The position numbers and the translations under genes were made by a program. A model generated the notes under the pieces. It was not told the DNA's origin. It ran no database searches and saw nothing but the letters and a program-made list of their open reading frames with translations. Below, one piece after another: positions 16,908 to 25,749 of a stretch of 43,734 nt of DNA. The stretch covers positions 1 through 43,734 of the forward strand of contig CABQHM010000028.1 of NCBI GenBank assembly GCA_902464015.1. Reading direction: 5' to 3'. Each line of letters begins with the position of its first letter. Position 1 is the stretch's first letter. Source of the DNA: an uncultured Coriobacteriales bacterium. Its GTDB lineage: Bacteria > Actinomycetota > Coriobacteriia > Coriobacteriales > UMGS124.

Positions 16908-17732
16908 CTACGCCGTGCGCTCGGCTAGCCAGTCGCGGAGGTGCTCGGCCATGCGGGTGACTTCGGCGGCGGTGGCGGGATTGGTGAACGGCAGTCCCAG
17001 GAGCTTCCACACGTAGCCCTGCTCGCAGGCAACGCGCAGACCATAAGGATGCACGACCTCAAAGAGCAGGCAGGGATAGCTCACCACGATGTCGGTCGGC
17101 GTGGAGCGCTCGGCGCGCTTGACGGTGCGGTGGCCGTAGAAGGCGTCACGCACGGCAGGCGAAATGTCACCGGCAAGAATCTCAGGCAAGGGAACGTCGA
17201 GCACCTGGGAGATATCTGCCTCCCCCACCGCCTTCAAGATATCCACCTTGTCGGCGTCGCGCAGGATGTCGCAGAACATGCGCGTGCGCGCATCGAGCCC
17301 CTCGGGCAGGCGATAGTCGCTGTGGGTGCCCACGACCGTGGCGATGAACCGAGAAAGAGCTGCGGCACCTTCAGCCGGCTCCAACCCACCGGCACACTGC
17401 CCGTCCCCCTCTTCTCTGTCCACGAAATCCCACAGGTGCCCCTCAACAAGCAGCACATGCACGCCCAGGGCGGCATGGCTTTCCGAGCGGGCGTCGCTGA
17501 AGGTGCCGTAGCGTCGCACCTGCTCAAAGCGGCCGATGTCGTGCAGCAAGCCGCACAGCCAGGCAAGGTCAATGTCTTCGGCCGCCAGTCCCTCATCAGC
17601 CGCGATGCCTTCGGCCAGCCCTGCCACGCGATACGTGTGCTCCACCTTGAGCGCAATCTTGGGGTCGGCCGGGTCATACGCGGCCACATACCCCTCGAAC
17701 GCCTTCAAACACCTCGCGCGATCGATCTTCAT
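16908..17732 (-). CDS. HD-domain phosphohydrolase
   Basis: This 274-residue protein has the metal-binding HD signature: His32 (EHTYRVAG), His64-Asp65 (GLLHDIGRFEQ) and a downstream Asp in LRDADKVDILKAVGEAD. The family hydrolyses phosphomonoesters or phosphodiesters, often of nucleotides; the substrate cannot be told. The ATG at 17732 has GGAGG 7 bases upstream and is preferred over one at 17768. It stands alone, convergent with the blaR1-like gene. Confidence 0.82.
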   Translation of the reverse strand: MKIDRARCLKAFEGYVAAYDPADPKIALKVEHTYRVAGLAEGIAADEGLAAEDIDLAWLCGLLHDIGRFEQVRRYGTFSDARSESHAALGVHVLLVEGHLWDFVDREEGDGQCAGGLEPAEGAAALSRFIATVVGTHSDYRLPEGLDARTRMFCDILRDADKVDILKAVGEADISQVLDVPLPEILAGDISPAVRDAFYGHRTVKRAERSTPTDIVVSYPCLLFEVVHPYGLRVACEQGYVWKLLGLPFTNPATAAEVTRMAEHLRDWLAERTA

Positions 17733-18458
17733 CGGCTCATCCTCCGTAGATTCGCATCTCTCACGCACAAGGATGCCGCTTTCCGCCCAACCGATACAAC
17801 CCCGCGAGCAACAGGTTGAGAAATATCACGTTTCCAACCCCATCTCCCCGTCAAAACGTTAAATACTTCAACCCATCCCTCGCCACGCACCCCCGCCAGC
17901 CCCCGCAGGCGGCGGGTAAGGGTCAAACATCCCTCACCAGGGCGCCCGAGAACCCCGAGCGATGCGCAATACGCTTGCGCCACCCGTTTCAGACGACCAC
18001 TCAGACAGTCAGCACAGCAACACAAGCACGCCTCCTGCTTGAAGTGCCGCCCCCTCTCACGCCCCCAATCACCTCGCGCCATAACCGCGCAAGCCCCCAA
18101 AATCCCGCCAGCCAACCCCCCACACAAACGTGCCCACCGTGCGCGCTTTGCACGGCAGGCACAACTCACTTACAGGTCTTTTCCGAACGTGGCCGCACCG
18201 CCCCCGGCAGCCCCCGCAGGCGGCGGGTAAGGCCCAGGCGCAGTTCCGCAGTGAATCGCAAAAGGCCGATGCGGCATAGCCGCACCCCATACACAAACGT
18301 GCCCACCGTGCGCACTCTGCACGGCGGGCACAACCTACTTACAGACCTCTTTACGCCCCATATCGAGCCCCTGCAAGAAACCACGCTCCGGCAAATAAGG
18401 CCCAAGCGCAGTTCCGCAGCGGCGCCGTGCGCCGCGAGGACTGTCTGAGCATTGGGCC
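17733..18458. repeat. Non-coding repeat region between HD-domain gene and sufU
   Basis: About 700 bp without a credible gene. A 24-bp segment containing CCCCGCAGGCGGCGGGTAAG is identical at 17897-17920 and 18208-18231. A hairpin-forming block beginning ACACAAACGTGCCCACCGTG recurs at 18122-18180 and 18291-18350. AAGGCCCARGCGCAGTTCCG recurs at 18229 and 18397. The last two families share an offset of about 168-169 bases, so 18122-18419 looks like two diverged tandem units. Each block folds (GTGCC..CCGTGC with GCACGG..GGCAC). Composition is C-rich on the plus strand. Confidence 0.7.
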
Positions 18459-18465
18459 TTATTTG
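18392..18465 (-). terminator. Large inverted repeat overlapping the sufU stop
   Basis: CAAATAAGGCCCA (18392-18404) and TGGGCCTTATTTG (18453-18465) form a perfect 13-bp stem around a 48-base GC-rich loop with its own potential stems. The right arm includes the sufU stop codon. It probably ends or stabilises the suf transcript; its left part also belongs to the adjacent tandem repeat. Confidence 0.6.
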
Positions 18466-18914
18466 TCGGCGGCCGTGCCCTTGCGCTCGTCCAGCATCTC
18501 CCCCAGCGTCCTCCACGCGAGCTCCGCGCACTTCACGCGAGCGGGCATCCTCGCCACGCTCTGCAGGCAGGCAGCGTCGCCCAGCTCCTCGAGCACCTCG
18601 GGGTCCTTCTCCTCGCCGCGGGCCATGCGCTTGAAGACCTCGCACAAGTCGCGCGCCTCGTGAGCGTCCATGCCCGTGATGAGGTCGCTCATCATGTCGG
18701 CCGAAGCCTGCGAGACGGCGCACCCGATGCCCTGCCAGGCAGCTTCCTCGATGACGCCCTTGTCGTTGATGCGCAGCGACAGCGTGAGGTCGTCGCCGCA
18801 GGAAGGGTTCACGCCCTCGTGCGTGCAGGTGGCGCATTCCATCTCATACTTGTAGTCCGGGTCGGAGCTGTGCTCCATGAGCGCCGGCGTGTACAGCGGG
18901 TTAATTGGTGCCAT
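18459..18914 (-). CDS. sufU: SufU-type Fe-S assembly protein
   Basis: This 151-residue member of the IscU/NifU-N family carries the three conserved Cys of SufU: C39 in NPSCGDD (with Asp41), C65 in GIGCAVSQAS, and one in ARVKCAEL near the C-terminus. In Gram-positive systems SufU binds zinc and takes persulfide sulfur from SufS. The start overlaps the end of sufS by 14 bases and has GGGGGA upstream within sufS. It is the last gene of sufCBDSU. The insert between the second and third Cys is of SufU rather than IscU type. Confidence 0.9.
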   Translation of the reverse strand: MAPINPLYTPALMEHSSDPDYKYEMECATCTHEGVNPSCGDDLTLSLRINDKGVIEEAAWQGIGCAVSQASADMMSDLITGMDAHEARDLCEVFKRMARGEEKDPEVLEELGDAACLQSVARMPARVKCAELAWRTLGEMLDERKGTAADK

Positions 18915-20229
18915 GGAACATCCCCCAGACTCCTTCGAGGCCCTCTACCAGGCGGTCGATGTCGTTCTTGTCGTTATAGACGCCGATAGAGGCGCGGCAC
19001 GACGAGCCCATGCCGCCCAACCAGGTAAGCAGGGGCTGCGCGCAGTGGTGCCCCGCTCGGATGGCCACATTGTAGCCGTCGAGCAGGCTCGAGACGTCGT
19101 GGGGATGGATGCCCGCCACATTGAACGAAAACGCGCCATGGTGGCGGGCCGGGTCGTGGCTGCCCATGAACTCGATGTAGGGCAGCTCCTCCATGCGCGT
19201 CACGAGGTAGCGCATGAGCGCGTGCTCGCGGGCCACGAGGTTGTCCATGCCGATGGACTCCACGTAGGTGAGCGCCGCGTCGAGCGCGTAGGCGCCGGCC
19301 GCGTCCTGCGTGCCTGCCTCGAACTTCTCGGGGATGGGCGCCCAAGCGGCCTCGGTCTCGCTCACCCAGTCGATCATCTCGCCGCCGAGGAGCATCGGCG
19401 GCATGGCCTCGAGGATCTCACGCTTACCCCACAGCACGCCGATGCCCATGGGACCCATGATCTTGTGGGCCGAGAAGGCATACATGTCGGCGCCGAGGTC
19501 GCACACGTCCACCGCCATGTGCGGCACGGCCTGCGCGCCGTCCACCACCACGTAGGCGCCCATCTCATGGGCACGCTTGGCGATGGCACGCACGGGGTTC
19601 TCCACACCCAGCACGTTAGAGACCTGGCCGATGGAGACGATGCGGGTCTTGGGGCCGATCTTGGCCTCGATCTCCTCGTCGGAGATGGCGTAGTCGCCGC
19701 CCTTCTCGGGGCGCAGGTACACCAGGGTCGCACCCGTGGCGCGGCAAAGCTGCTGCCAGGGGATGAGATTGGAGTGGTGCTCCATGATGGAGATGACCAC
19801 CTCGTCGCCGGGCTTGAGGTCGCAGATGCCGGCAAGGCCCTTCGCGGCGAGGTTGAGCGCCTCGGAGGCATTGCGCACGAACACGACCTCGTCGGCCTCA
19901 GGCGCCCCGATGAAGCGGGCCACGTGGGCGCGCGCCCGGGCAATGGCCTCGGTCGCCTCGATGGAAAGGCGGTAGAGGCCCCTCAGGGGGTTGGCGTTCA
20001 TCGTCTCGTAGAAGCGGCGCTGCGCGTCGAGCACGCAGGCCGGACGCTGCTCCGTGGCGGCCGAGTCGAGGTAGACGAGCTCGGGAGAGTTGGCAAGCAG
20101 GGCAAACTCGGCGCGGAACGGGTTCTTGGCGATGTCGGCCACCTCGGGGCTGCCGGCGGCGGCGCTCACGCACCCCGCGATACCCAGGTTCGCCTCTGGC
20201 GTGGCGTCAATGGAATACAGACGTGCCAT
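18901..20229 (-). CDS. sufS: Cysteine desulfurase SufS
   Basis: This 442-residue PLP enzyme (class II NifS/Csd group) releases sulfur from cysteine for Fe-S cluster assembly. Visible residues include the PLP lysine in FSAHKIMGPMGIG, the catalytic Cys in GHHCAQPLL, and the VYLDSAATEQRP opening of the fold. The ATG at 20229 has GGAGGGAA at 8 bases. The protein has about 50 extra residues before the usual family start, so a small N-terminal extension is present. Direct overlap with sufU fits their sulfur-transfer partnership. A stretch of about 100 bases separates it from sufD. Confidence 0.93.
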   Translation of the reverse strand: MARLYSIDATPEANLGIAGCVSAAAGSPEVADIAKNPFRAEFALLANSPELVYLDSAATEQRPACVLDAQRRFYETMNANPLRGLYRLSIEATEAIARARAHVARFIGAPEADEVVFVRNASEALNLAAKGLAGICDLKPGDEVVISIMEHHSNLIPWQQLCRATGATLVYLRPEKGGDYAISDEEIEAKIGPKTRIVSIGQVSNVLGVENPVRAIAKRAHEMGAYVVVDGAQAVPHMAVDVCDLGADMYAFSAHKIMGPMGIGVLWGKREILEAMPPMLLGGEMIDWVSETEAAWAPIPEKFEAGTQDAAGAYALDAALTYVESIGMDNLVAREHALMRYLVTRMEELPYIEFMGSHDPARHHGAFSFNVAGIHPHDVSSLLDGYNVAIRAGHHCAQPLLTWLGGMGSSCRASIGVYNDKNDIDRLVEGLEGVWGMFHGTN

Positions 20230-20328
20230 GGAAGGTTCCCTCCATTGAAGAAGAACCCGCCCGGGCAAGCCAGCTCGGCACATGCGCCAAGCGACAGGCC
20301 CGGGTGGGTGGAAGCGGTCGGGTTGATG

Positions 20329-21393
20329 TTACTCGCCAAGCATGTCGGCCACAACGTCGGCGCCGAGCACGCGCTCGGCGGCGGCGCGCACGGCAGCGCG
20401 GGCCTGGGGCACCGGGGCGTCCTCGAAGGCCGCGGCGAAGGTGGACTCCATCACGAGCGCGGGGATGTCCTCGGGAGCCAGGCCGCGAGACACCAGGTAG
20501 GCGCGCTGCTCGGGGCTGATCTCGCCCACGGTGGCGCCGTGGTCGCCCGCGACGTCGTCCTCGTCGCACAGGATGACGGGCAGCGACTGGTTGCCCACGC
20601 CGTCACCGGCAAGCAGCACGCACTCGTTCTCGCTGCCCTTGGAGCCCTTGCAGCCGCGCACGAGGTCGATCGTGTCGCGCAGCGACTTGAAGGCGTCGTC
20701 GGCCAGAACGCCGGAGAAGCCCATCGTGCACAGGGTGTGCTTGCCAATCTGGCGCACGACGTGCCCCAGGTCGAGCGTCTGCGTGCCGCGACCCAGGTAG
20801 CGGGCATCGAGCTCGAGAGTCGAGCCGTCACCCACGAGGTCGCAGCGGAAGCCCGTGGAGGAGAGCTGCGCCGAGAGCACGTACTGCTTCACGTGCACGC
20901 TCGCACCCTTCTGCGCCACCAGGCCCACGTTGTCGAGCATCTGAGGGGCGTCGCACGCCACCACGGAGAAGAGGTCGAGCTTGGCGTCCTCCTCCACGGC
21001 GATGCGCACGCTCCAGCCGCTCGTGGTGCCGAGCGCCTCAGAGGCGGGCGCGTTGCCCACAAGCACGACCGAGGCCTGGGCGCCGGCGCCCACGACGACG
21101 TCGAGCACGAAGGCAGCGCGGGCGACCTGGGCCATGTCCACGACGATGGGCTCATCGGCCACCTCGCCTGCCGGCACCTCCACGCGGCACACCTCGCCGG
21201 CTACGGCCTCGAGCCAGGCCTGGGCCTGCCCACCTGCGCCGCCCACGGGAGGCTCGCAGGTCGCGCCCTCGAAGCGGCCCTCGACGGCCTCGACGGCCCC
21301 TTCGGCGACCGGCACCTCGATGTCGATGCCGTTGATCTCCAGATGGTTCCAGGTGGGAGTGGGAAGCTCGTTCACCTGCTTAAGTACCTGCAT
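20329..21393 (-). CDS. sufD: Fe-S assembly scaffold subunit SufD
   Basis: This 354-residue SufD/SufB-family beta-helix protein pairs with SufB and SufC in the SufBC2D scaffold. The C-terminal region has the family signature GDHGATVGEISPEQRAYLVSRG, close in form to SufB's. Sequence before residue 100 is divergent and Ala/Val/Glu-rich. The ATG at 21393 is chosen because GGAG lies 9 bases upstream; a GTG at 21408 is possible. It follows sufB by fewer than 20 bases. Confidence 0.88.
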   Translation of the reverse strand: MQVLKQVNELPTPTWNHLEINGIDIEVPVAEGAVEAVEGRFEGATCEPPVGGAGGQAQAWLEAVAGEVCRVEVPAGEVADEPIVVDMAQVARAAFVLDVVVGAGAQASVVLVGNAPASEALGTTSGWSVRIAVEEDAKLDLFSVVACDAPQMLDNVGLVAQKGASVHVKQYVLSAQLSSTGFRCDLVGDGSTLELDARYLGRGTQTLDLGHVVRQIGKHTLCTMGFSGVLADDAFKSLRDTIDLVRGCKGSKGSENECVLLAGDGVGNQSLPVILCDEDDVAGDHGATVGEISPEQRAYLVSRGLAPEDIPALVMESTFAAAFEDAPVPQARAAVRAAAERVLGADVVADMLGE

Positions 21394-21409
21394 GTTTGTC
21401 GTCTCCACG

Positions 21410-22825
21410 CTAGCCCACCGCGCCTTCCATCTCGAGCTTGATGAGGTTGTTCATCTCGACGGCGTACTCAAGCGGCAGCTCCTTCGAGATGGGGTTGGCG
21501 AAGCCGTTCACCACCATGGTGCGGGCCTCGCTCTCGGTGCACCCGCGCGACATGAGGTAGGTCACCGTGTCGTCGGAGATGCGGCCGATGGTTGCCTCGT
21601 GGCCCACGCTGGCGGTGCGGCAGCGCACGTCGATGGCGGGGATGGTGTCGGAGCGGCTGTGGTCGTCAAGCATGAGCGAGGCGCAGGAGACCGACGCCTT
21701 GGCGTGCTCGGCGCCCTCGGTGATGCACACGGCGGAGCGGAACGTCGAGATGCCGCCGTCCTTGGAAAGCGACTTGGCGTTGATGGAGCAGCGCGTGTCC
21801 TTGCCCTGCAGCACCACGCGCGTGCCCGTGTCGAGGTTCTGGGTGGCACCGGCGAACGTGATGCCGGTGTACTCGCAGCTCGAGCGGTCGCCCACGAGGA
21901 ACGACGTGGGGTACAGGTAGCTCACGTGGCTGCCGAAGGAGCCCGACACCCACTCGATGGAGCCGTCCTCCTCCACGCGGGCGCGCTTCGTGTTGAGGTT
22001 GTACATGTTCTTCGACCAGTTCTCCACGGTCGAATAGCGCAGGCGCGCGCCCTTGCCCACGTAGAGCTCCACACAGCCCGCATGCAGGTTGGCCACGTTG
22101 TACTTGGGGGCGGAGCAGCCCTCGACGAAGTGCAGGTCGGCGCCCGGCTCCAGGATGATGAGCGTGTGCTCGAACTGGCCGGCACCTGCGGCGTTGAGGC
22201 GGAAGTAGCTCTGCAGCGGGAAGTCGACCTTCACGCCGGCAGGCACGTACACAAACGAGCCGCCCGACCACACGGCGCCGTGCAGGGCCGCGAACTTGTG
22301 GTCGGTGGGCGGCACGAGCTGCATGAACTTCTCGTGGATGAGCTCGGCGTAGGGGCCCTCGAGCGCCTCCTCGATGCCGGAGTACACCACGCCCTGGGCC
22401 GCCACCTCCTCGCGCATGTTGTGGTACACGAGCTCGGAGTCATACTGGGCGCCCACGCCCGCCAGACTCGCGCGCTCGGCCTCGGGGATTCCCAGGCGCT
22501 CGAAGGTGTCCTTGATGTCCTCGGGGACGTCCTCCCAGTCCTTGGCCTGGTCGGTCTTGGGCGACACGTAGGCAGAGATGTGGTCCATGTCCAGGCCCGC
22601 GATGGAGGGACCCCAGTTGGGCGGCATGGGCGTGGACTCGTAGATCTCCAGGCTCTTGAGGCGCAGGTCGAGCATCCACTGGGGCTCGTTCTTCTTGGCG
22701 GAAATCTCGCGCACCAGCTCAGGGGTCAAGCCGTCGGCTGCACGCTCGTAGCCCTCCTCGGGCTTGGTGAAGTCGTACAGACCGCCTCCTGCCTGCGTGA
22801 AGTCGGCGATGTCGGTGTTTGCCAT
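21410..22825 (-). CDS. sufB: Fe-S assembly scaffold protein SufB
   Basis: This 471-residue SufB is the core scaffold on which clusters are built with SufC and SufD. Characteristic segments are LKSLEIYESTPMPPNWGP, AGVKVDFPLQSYFR, CSAPKYNVANLHAG and the C-terminal SVGHEATIGRISDDTVTYLM. Length and order are standard. The ATG at 22825 has AGGTG upstream; a GTG at 22834, immediately after the sufC stop, is an alternative. Tight packing with sufC suggests translational coupling. Confidence 0.94.
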   Translation of the reverse strand: MANTDIADFTQAGGGLYDFTKPEEGYERAADGLTPELVREISAKKNEPQWMLDLRLKSLEIYESTPMPPNWGPSIAGLDMDHISAYVSPKTDQAKDWEDVPEDIKDTFERLGIPEAERASLAGVGAQYDSELVYHNMREEVAAQGVVYSGIEEALEGPYAELIHEKFMQLVPPTDHKFAALHGAVWSGGSFVYVPAGVKVDFPLQSYFRLNAAGAGQFEHTLIILEPGADLHFVEGCSAPKYNVANLHAGCVELYVGKGARLRYSTVENWSKNMYNLNTKRARVEEDGSIEWVSGSFGSHVSYLYPTSFLVGDRSSCEYTGITFAGATQNLDTGTRVVLQGKDTRCSINAKSLSKDGGISTFRSAVCITEGAEHAKASVSCASLMLDDHSRSDTIPAIDVRCRTASVGHEATIGRISDDTVTYLMSRGCTESEARTMVVNGFANPISKELPLEYAVEMNNLIKLEMEGAVG

Positions 22826-22834
22826 CTGCCTCAC

Positions 22835-23611
22835 CTACTCGGCACAGTCGCTGCGCGCGGCCTCGAGGGCCTCATAGGCGGCAAAGCCGGTCTGGTCGAT
22901 CTGCTTGGCAAGGCTGCCGTCGCCCGTGGCCACGAGATGGCCCTTGACCATGACGTGGGTCTTGTCGATGGCAAGGCGCTCCAGGATGCGCGTGTTGTGC
23001 GTGATGATGAGCAGCGCGCCGTCGCACATCTCGCGATAGGCCTGGATGCCGCGCGCCACCACGTCGAGGGCGTCGACGTCGAGGCCCGAGTCGGTCTCGT
23101 CGAGAATGGCGAGCTTGGGCTGGAGAAGCAGCAGCTGCAGCATCTCGACCTTCTTGCGCTCGCCGCCCGAGAAGCCCACGTTGAGGTCGCGCACCAGGTT
23201 GGACTGGTTGAGGCTGAGCTGGTCGCACAGCTCGCCCACGTGGGCGCGGAACTTGGAGCCGCTCATCCTGGGGCCGGGGTGCTTGCGGGTGATGGTGCGC
23301 AGGAACTGGTACAGCGGCACGCCGGGCACCTCGACGGGAGCCTGGTAGCTCATGAAGATGCCAGCAAGCGAGCGCTTGTCAGCAGACAGTGCGGTGACGT
23401 CCTGACCTGCGAATTCAATGCTGCCAGAGGTGACCTCGTAGGTGGGGTCGCCCATGATGGTCTTGCCGAGCGTGGACTTGCCCGCGCCGTTGGGGCCCAT
23501 GAGCACATGGACCTCGCCGGGATTGACGGTCAGGTCGACGCCGTGCAGGATGGGCTTCTCGCCAACCTGGGTGCTGAGGCCTGTGACGCTCAGCAGGGCA
23601 GATTCAGCCAT
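22835..23611 (-). CDS. sufC: Fe-S assembly ATPase SufC
   Basis: This 258-residue ABC-type ATPase powers the SufBCD scaffold and is soluble rather than part of a transporter. It has Walker A MGPNGAGKST, signature FSGGERKKVEML, Walker B LAILDETDSGLD and the switch His in IITHNTRIL. The SufC-specific LDETDSGLD reads clearly. The ATG at 23611 has GGAGG 5 to 6 bases upstream; an ATG at 23623 has poorer spacing. It is the first gene of the suf operon. Confidence 0.95.
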   Translation of the reverse strand: MAESALLSVTGLSTQVGEKPILHGVDLTVNPGEVHVLMGPNGAGKSTLGKTIMGDPTYEVTSGSIEFAGQDVTALSADKRSLAGIFMSYQAPVEVPGVPLYQFLRTITRKHPGPRMSGSKFRAHVGELCDQLSLNQSNLVRDLNVGFSGGERKKVEMLQLLLLQPKLAILDETDSGLDVDALDVVARGIQAYREMCDGALLIITHNTRILERLAIDKTHVMVKGHLVATGDGSLAKQIDQTGFAAYEALEAARSDCAE

Positions 23612-23686
23612 TGGATCCTCCATACTCTCCTGGGGGGTTCGTCGGCGCGTTCTCCAAGCGCGTCTCCCCTCTTTTCTAAGGCGGGG

Positions 23687-23772
23687 AGTCTAAGCATTCG
23701 ATGTTTCCATTGCAATCCTAATCTGACTATTTTCGTAGGATTACTTCAAATCTGACTGTTTTTGTATGATTT
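23687..23772 (-). promoter_or_regulatory. suf promoter region with two matching dyads
   Basis: Two 25-bp dyads of form WAATCNNAC-N7-GTNNGATTW lie at 23719-23743 and 23748-23772, 29 bp apart. Their TGACTRTTTT core resembles the left half of type 1 IscR sites, suggesting an Rrf2-type Fe-S regulator (inference). On the minus strand a promoter TTGCAA (23710-23715), N17, TAGACT (23687-23692) would place both dyads upstream. Another reading, TTGAAG (23744-23749), would let the nearer dyad cover the promoter and repress it. Confidence 0.6.
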
Positions 23773-23827
23773 GACCGGCTCGGGCGCCCATCCACCCTCA
23801 GCATCGCGCATGTTTTGTGGTGGCAAA

Positions 23828-23862
23828 TTAATTAGATAGCCTAACTAAATAAAATGTTAGAC
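23828..23862 (+). promoter_or_regulatory. fab operon promoter with candidate MarR/FabT operator
   Basis: A possible promoter has -35 TTAATT (23828-23833) and -10 TAAAAT (23850-23855), 16 bp apart. Between them lies TTAGATAGCCTAACTAA, containing TTAG/CTAA arms, and another GTTAG follows at the predicted start. An operator within the promoter ahead of a marR-type first gene suggests autoregulation of the fab operon. Confidence 0.5.
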
Positions 23863-23902
23863 TTTTCCTTCGGCAGATTCGACACAAGGAGGGCCCCTGG
23901 CA

Positions 23903-24448
23903 ATGGGAGAAGCCGCCCACACAAGCACGGCCTCACAAGCAGACATAGACTTCGGCAACGACGAGGCGTTCTTCACCGCGTTCAACGACCTCATTGTCTC
24001 GACCTTCCATTCCATCGAGCGCTACGAGGAGCTCTCGCTCAAGTCGTTTGAGTCCAATGACTTGAGCATCGCCGAGTCGCACCTGGTAGAGGCCGTGGGC
24101 CGCGTCTGCCAGGAGAACCCCGCCGGCGTTCCCGTAAGCCAGGTCGCCCAGACCCTGGGCGTGCGCGTGCCCACCGCGACCGCCTCGGTGAACAAGCTCG
24201 TGACCAAGGGCCTCCTCAGCAAGGAACGCTCCCAGGAGGACCAGCGCTCTTTCCTGGTCAAGCTCACGCGCGAGGGCAGGCGGGCATATCGCCTGCACAT
24301 GCTGTTCCACCGCCGCATGATCGACGCGCTCGCCGGGACGCTCGACCCCCAGGAGCGCGCCGTGCTCACCTCAGGGCTCACCAAGCTCAAGGCCTTCTTC
24401 GAAGAATCCGCCACCACCCTGCCATCGGCTCAAAAAACGACGAGGTAA
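23903..24448 (+). CDS. MarR-family regulator, FabT-like
   Basis: This 181-residue MarR-type winged-helix protein has a clear DNA-binding core: VSQVAQTLGVRVPTATASV, then the wing KGLLSKERSQEDQRSFLVKLT. Flanking helices form the dimer. It is the first gene of a fatty-acid operon, in the position FabT holds in streptococci. FabT represses fab genes with acyl-ACP as co-repressor, and that role is inferred here from position. GGAGGG precedes the ATG by about 9 bases and fabH follows after 6. The N-terminus is about 20 residues longer than typical FabT and looks disordered. Confidence 0.82.
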   Translation: MGEAAHTSTASQADIDFGNDEAFFTAFNDLIVSTFHSIERYEELSLKSFESNDLSIAESHLVEAVGRVCQENPAGVPVSQVAQTLGVRVPTATASVNKLVTKGLLSKERSQEDQRSFLVKLTREGRRAYRLHMLFHRRMIDALAGTLDPQERAVLTSGLTKLKAFFEESATTLPSAQKTTR

Positions 24449-24454
24449 CCACGC

Positions 24455-25423
24455 ATGGCTTTTCACGTAATGGGTACCGGCAGCGCCCGGCCCGAACACG
24501 TCGTGACCAACGACGACCTTTCCCGCTTCCTCGACACCGATGACGAATGGATCTCGAGCCGCACGGGTATCAGCTCTCGACGCTGCTGCACCACCGAGAC
24601 CTGCTCCGACCTGGCCGAGGCGGCCGCACGCGCCGCGCTCGACAACGCAGGCGTGGCGGCCAGCGAGCTCGACCTCATCATCTGCTCCACCATCACCGCC
24701 GACGACCTCACGCCCTCCTGCGCCGCCGTGGTGCAGGAACGCATCGGCGCCTCCTGCCCGGCCTTCGACCTCAACGCGGCATGCGCGGGCTTCGTGTTCG
24801 CCCTCGACGTGGCCCACGGCTACTTCGCCCGCGGTGCCGCCAAGCGCGTGCTCGTGGTGTCGGCCGAGAAAATGAGCCGCATGGTCGACTGGACGGAGCG
24901 CTCCGTGAGCGTGCTGTTCGGCGACGGCGCGGGCGCTGTGGTGCTGGGTGCCGGCGGCGAGAGCCCCCTCTACACCAAGCTCACCACCAGGGGCTCCCAC
25001 GACACCCTGTGGTGCCCCAACATGGAGGGCAACTCCCCCTTCGACACGACCGCCAAGCCCGAGCCCTACCTGCACATGCGCGGCCAGGAGGTCTTCAAGT
25101 TCGCCGTGACCTCCATCTGCTCCGACGTGCGCCAGATGTGCTCCGAGGCCGGCGTCGAGGCCGGCGACATCGACCTGTTCGTGTTCCACCAGGCCAACAA
25201 GCGCATCCTCGACAGCGCCGTGGAGAAGCTGGGGCTCGACCGCGACAAGGTTGCCTACACCATCCAGGAAAGCGGCAACATCTCGAGCGCCTGCATCCCG
25301 CTCACGCTCGACGCCCTCAACCGCCAGGGGCGCCTGCACGAGGGCGACCTGGTGTGCTGTTCAGGCTTTGGAGCTGGCCTTGTCGTGGCCACGACGCTGC
25401 TGAAGTGGGGCAGCGCGCTGTAA
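24455..25423 (+). CDS. fabH: Beta-ketoacyl-ACP synthase III (FabH)
   Basis: This 322-residue enzyme condenses acetyl-CoA (or a branched acyl-CoA) with malonyl-ACP to start fatty-acid synthesis. The catalytic triad is complete: Cys110 in NAACAGF, His245 in FHQANKR and Asn275 in ESGNISS. The GFGAGLVVATTLLKW C-terminus is typical. GAGG lies before the ATG. Sequence alone does not settle primer preference (straight or branched). Confidence 0.95.
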   Translation: MAFHVMGTGSARPEHVVTNDDLSRFLDTDDEWISSRTGISSRRCCTTETCSDLAEAAARAALDNAGVAASELDLIICSTITADDLTPSCAAVVQERIGASCPAFDLNAACAGFVFALDVAHGYFARGAAKRVLVVSAEKMSRMVDWTERSVSVLFGDGAGAVVLGAGGESPLYTKLTTRGSHDTLWCPNMEGNSPFDTTAKPEPYLHMRGQEVFKFAVTSICSDVRQMCSEAGVEAGDIDLFVFHQANKRILDSAVEKLGLDRDKVAYTIQESGNISSACIPLTLDALNRQGRLHEGDLVCCSGFGAGLVVATTLLKWGSAL

Positions 25424-25515
25424 TATGTGTTTCGGCGGGCATGCGCCCGTTGGGTACGAAAGTAAGCCAGGCGACCGGCATCGGGCCGGAGCGCCGCAAC
25501 CGAGAAGGAGACACC

Positions 25516-25746
25516 ATGTCCGATACGCTCGAGCGCGTCAAGAAGGTCCTGCAGGAAGGCTTCGAGGTCGATCCCGCCAAGGTGACCCCCGAGAGCACCC
25601 TGGCCTCTCTGGGCCTGGACTCCCTGGACACCGTTGAGGTCGTCATGCAGTGCGAGGAGGAGTTCGGCATCGAGATCGACCAGGAGAGCAACCCCTCCAC
25701 GGTCGGCGAGTTCGTCACCGTCATCGACAACACCCTGGGAGAGTAG
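25516..25746 (+). CDS. acpP: Acyl carrier protein
   Basis: This small acidic 76-residue carrier has the phosphopantetheine attachment Ser36 in GLDSLDTVE. Helices, charge pattern and length are normal for AcpP. AGAAGGAG lies 6 to 7 bases before the ATG. About 90 bases separate it from fabH; that gap contains a small GGCGGGC/GCCCG stem near 25434-25451 and might hold an internal signal that raises ACP expression. Confidence 0.94.
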   Translation: MSDTLERVKKVLQEGFEVDPAKVTPESTLASLGLDSLDTVEVVMQCEEEFGIEIDQESNPSTVGEFVTVIDNTLGE

Positions 25747-25749
25747 TTC

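Noticed and set aside
17816..18448. Plus-strand open frame of about 210 codons in the repeat region
   Set aside because: It is Pro/Thr/Arg-rich low-complexity sequence through non-coding repeats, without a ribosome site or motifs.
18877..23755. Long plus-strand open frames opposite sufS, sufD, sufB and sufC
   Set aside because: All overlap genes with unmistakable conserved motifs on the other strand and encode His/Val/Gly-rich nonsense; no ribosome sites fit.
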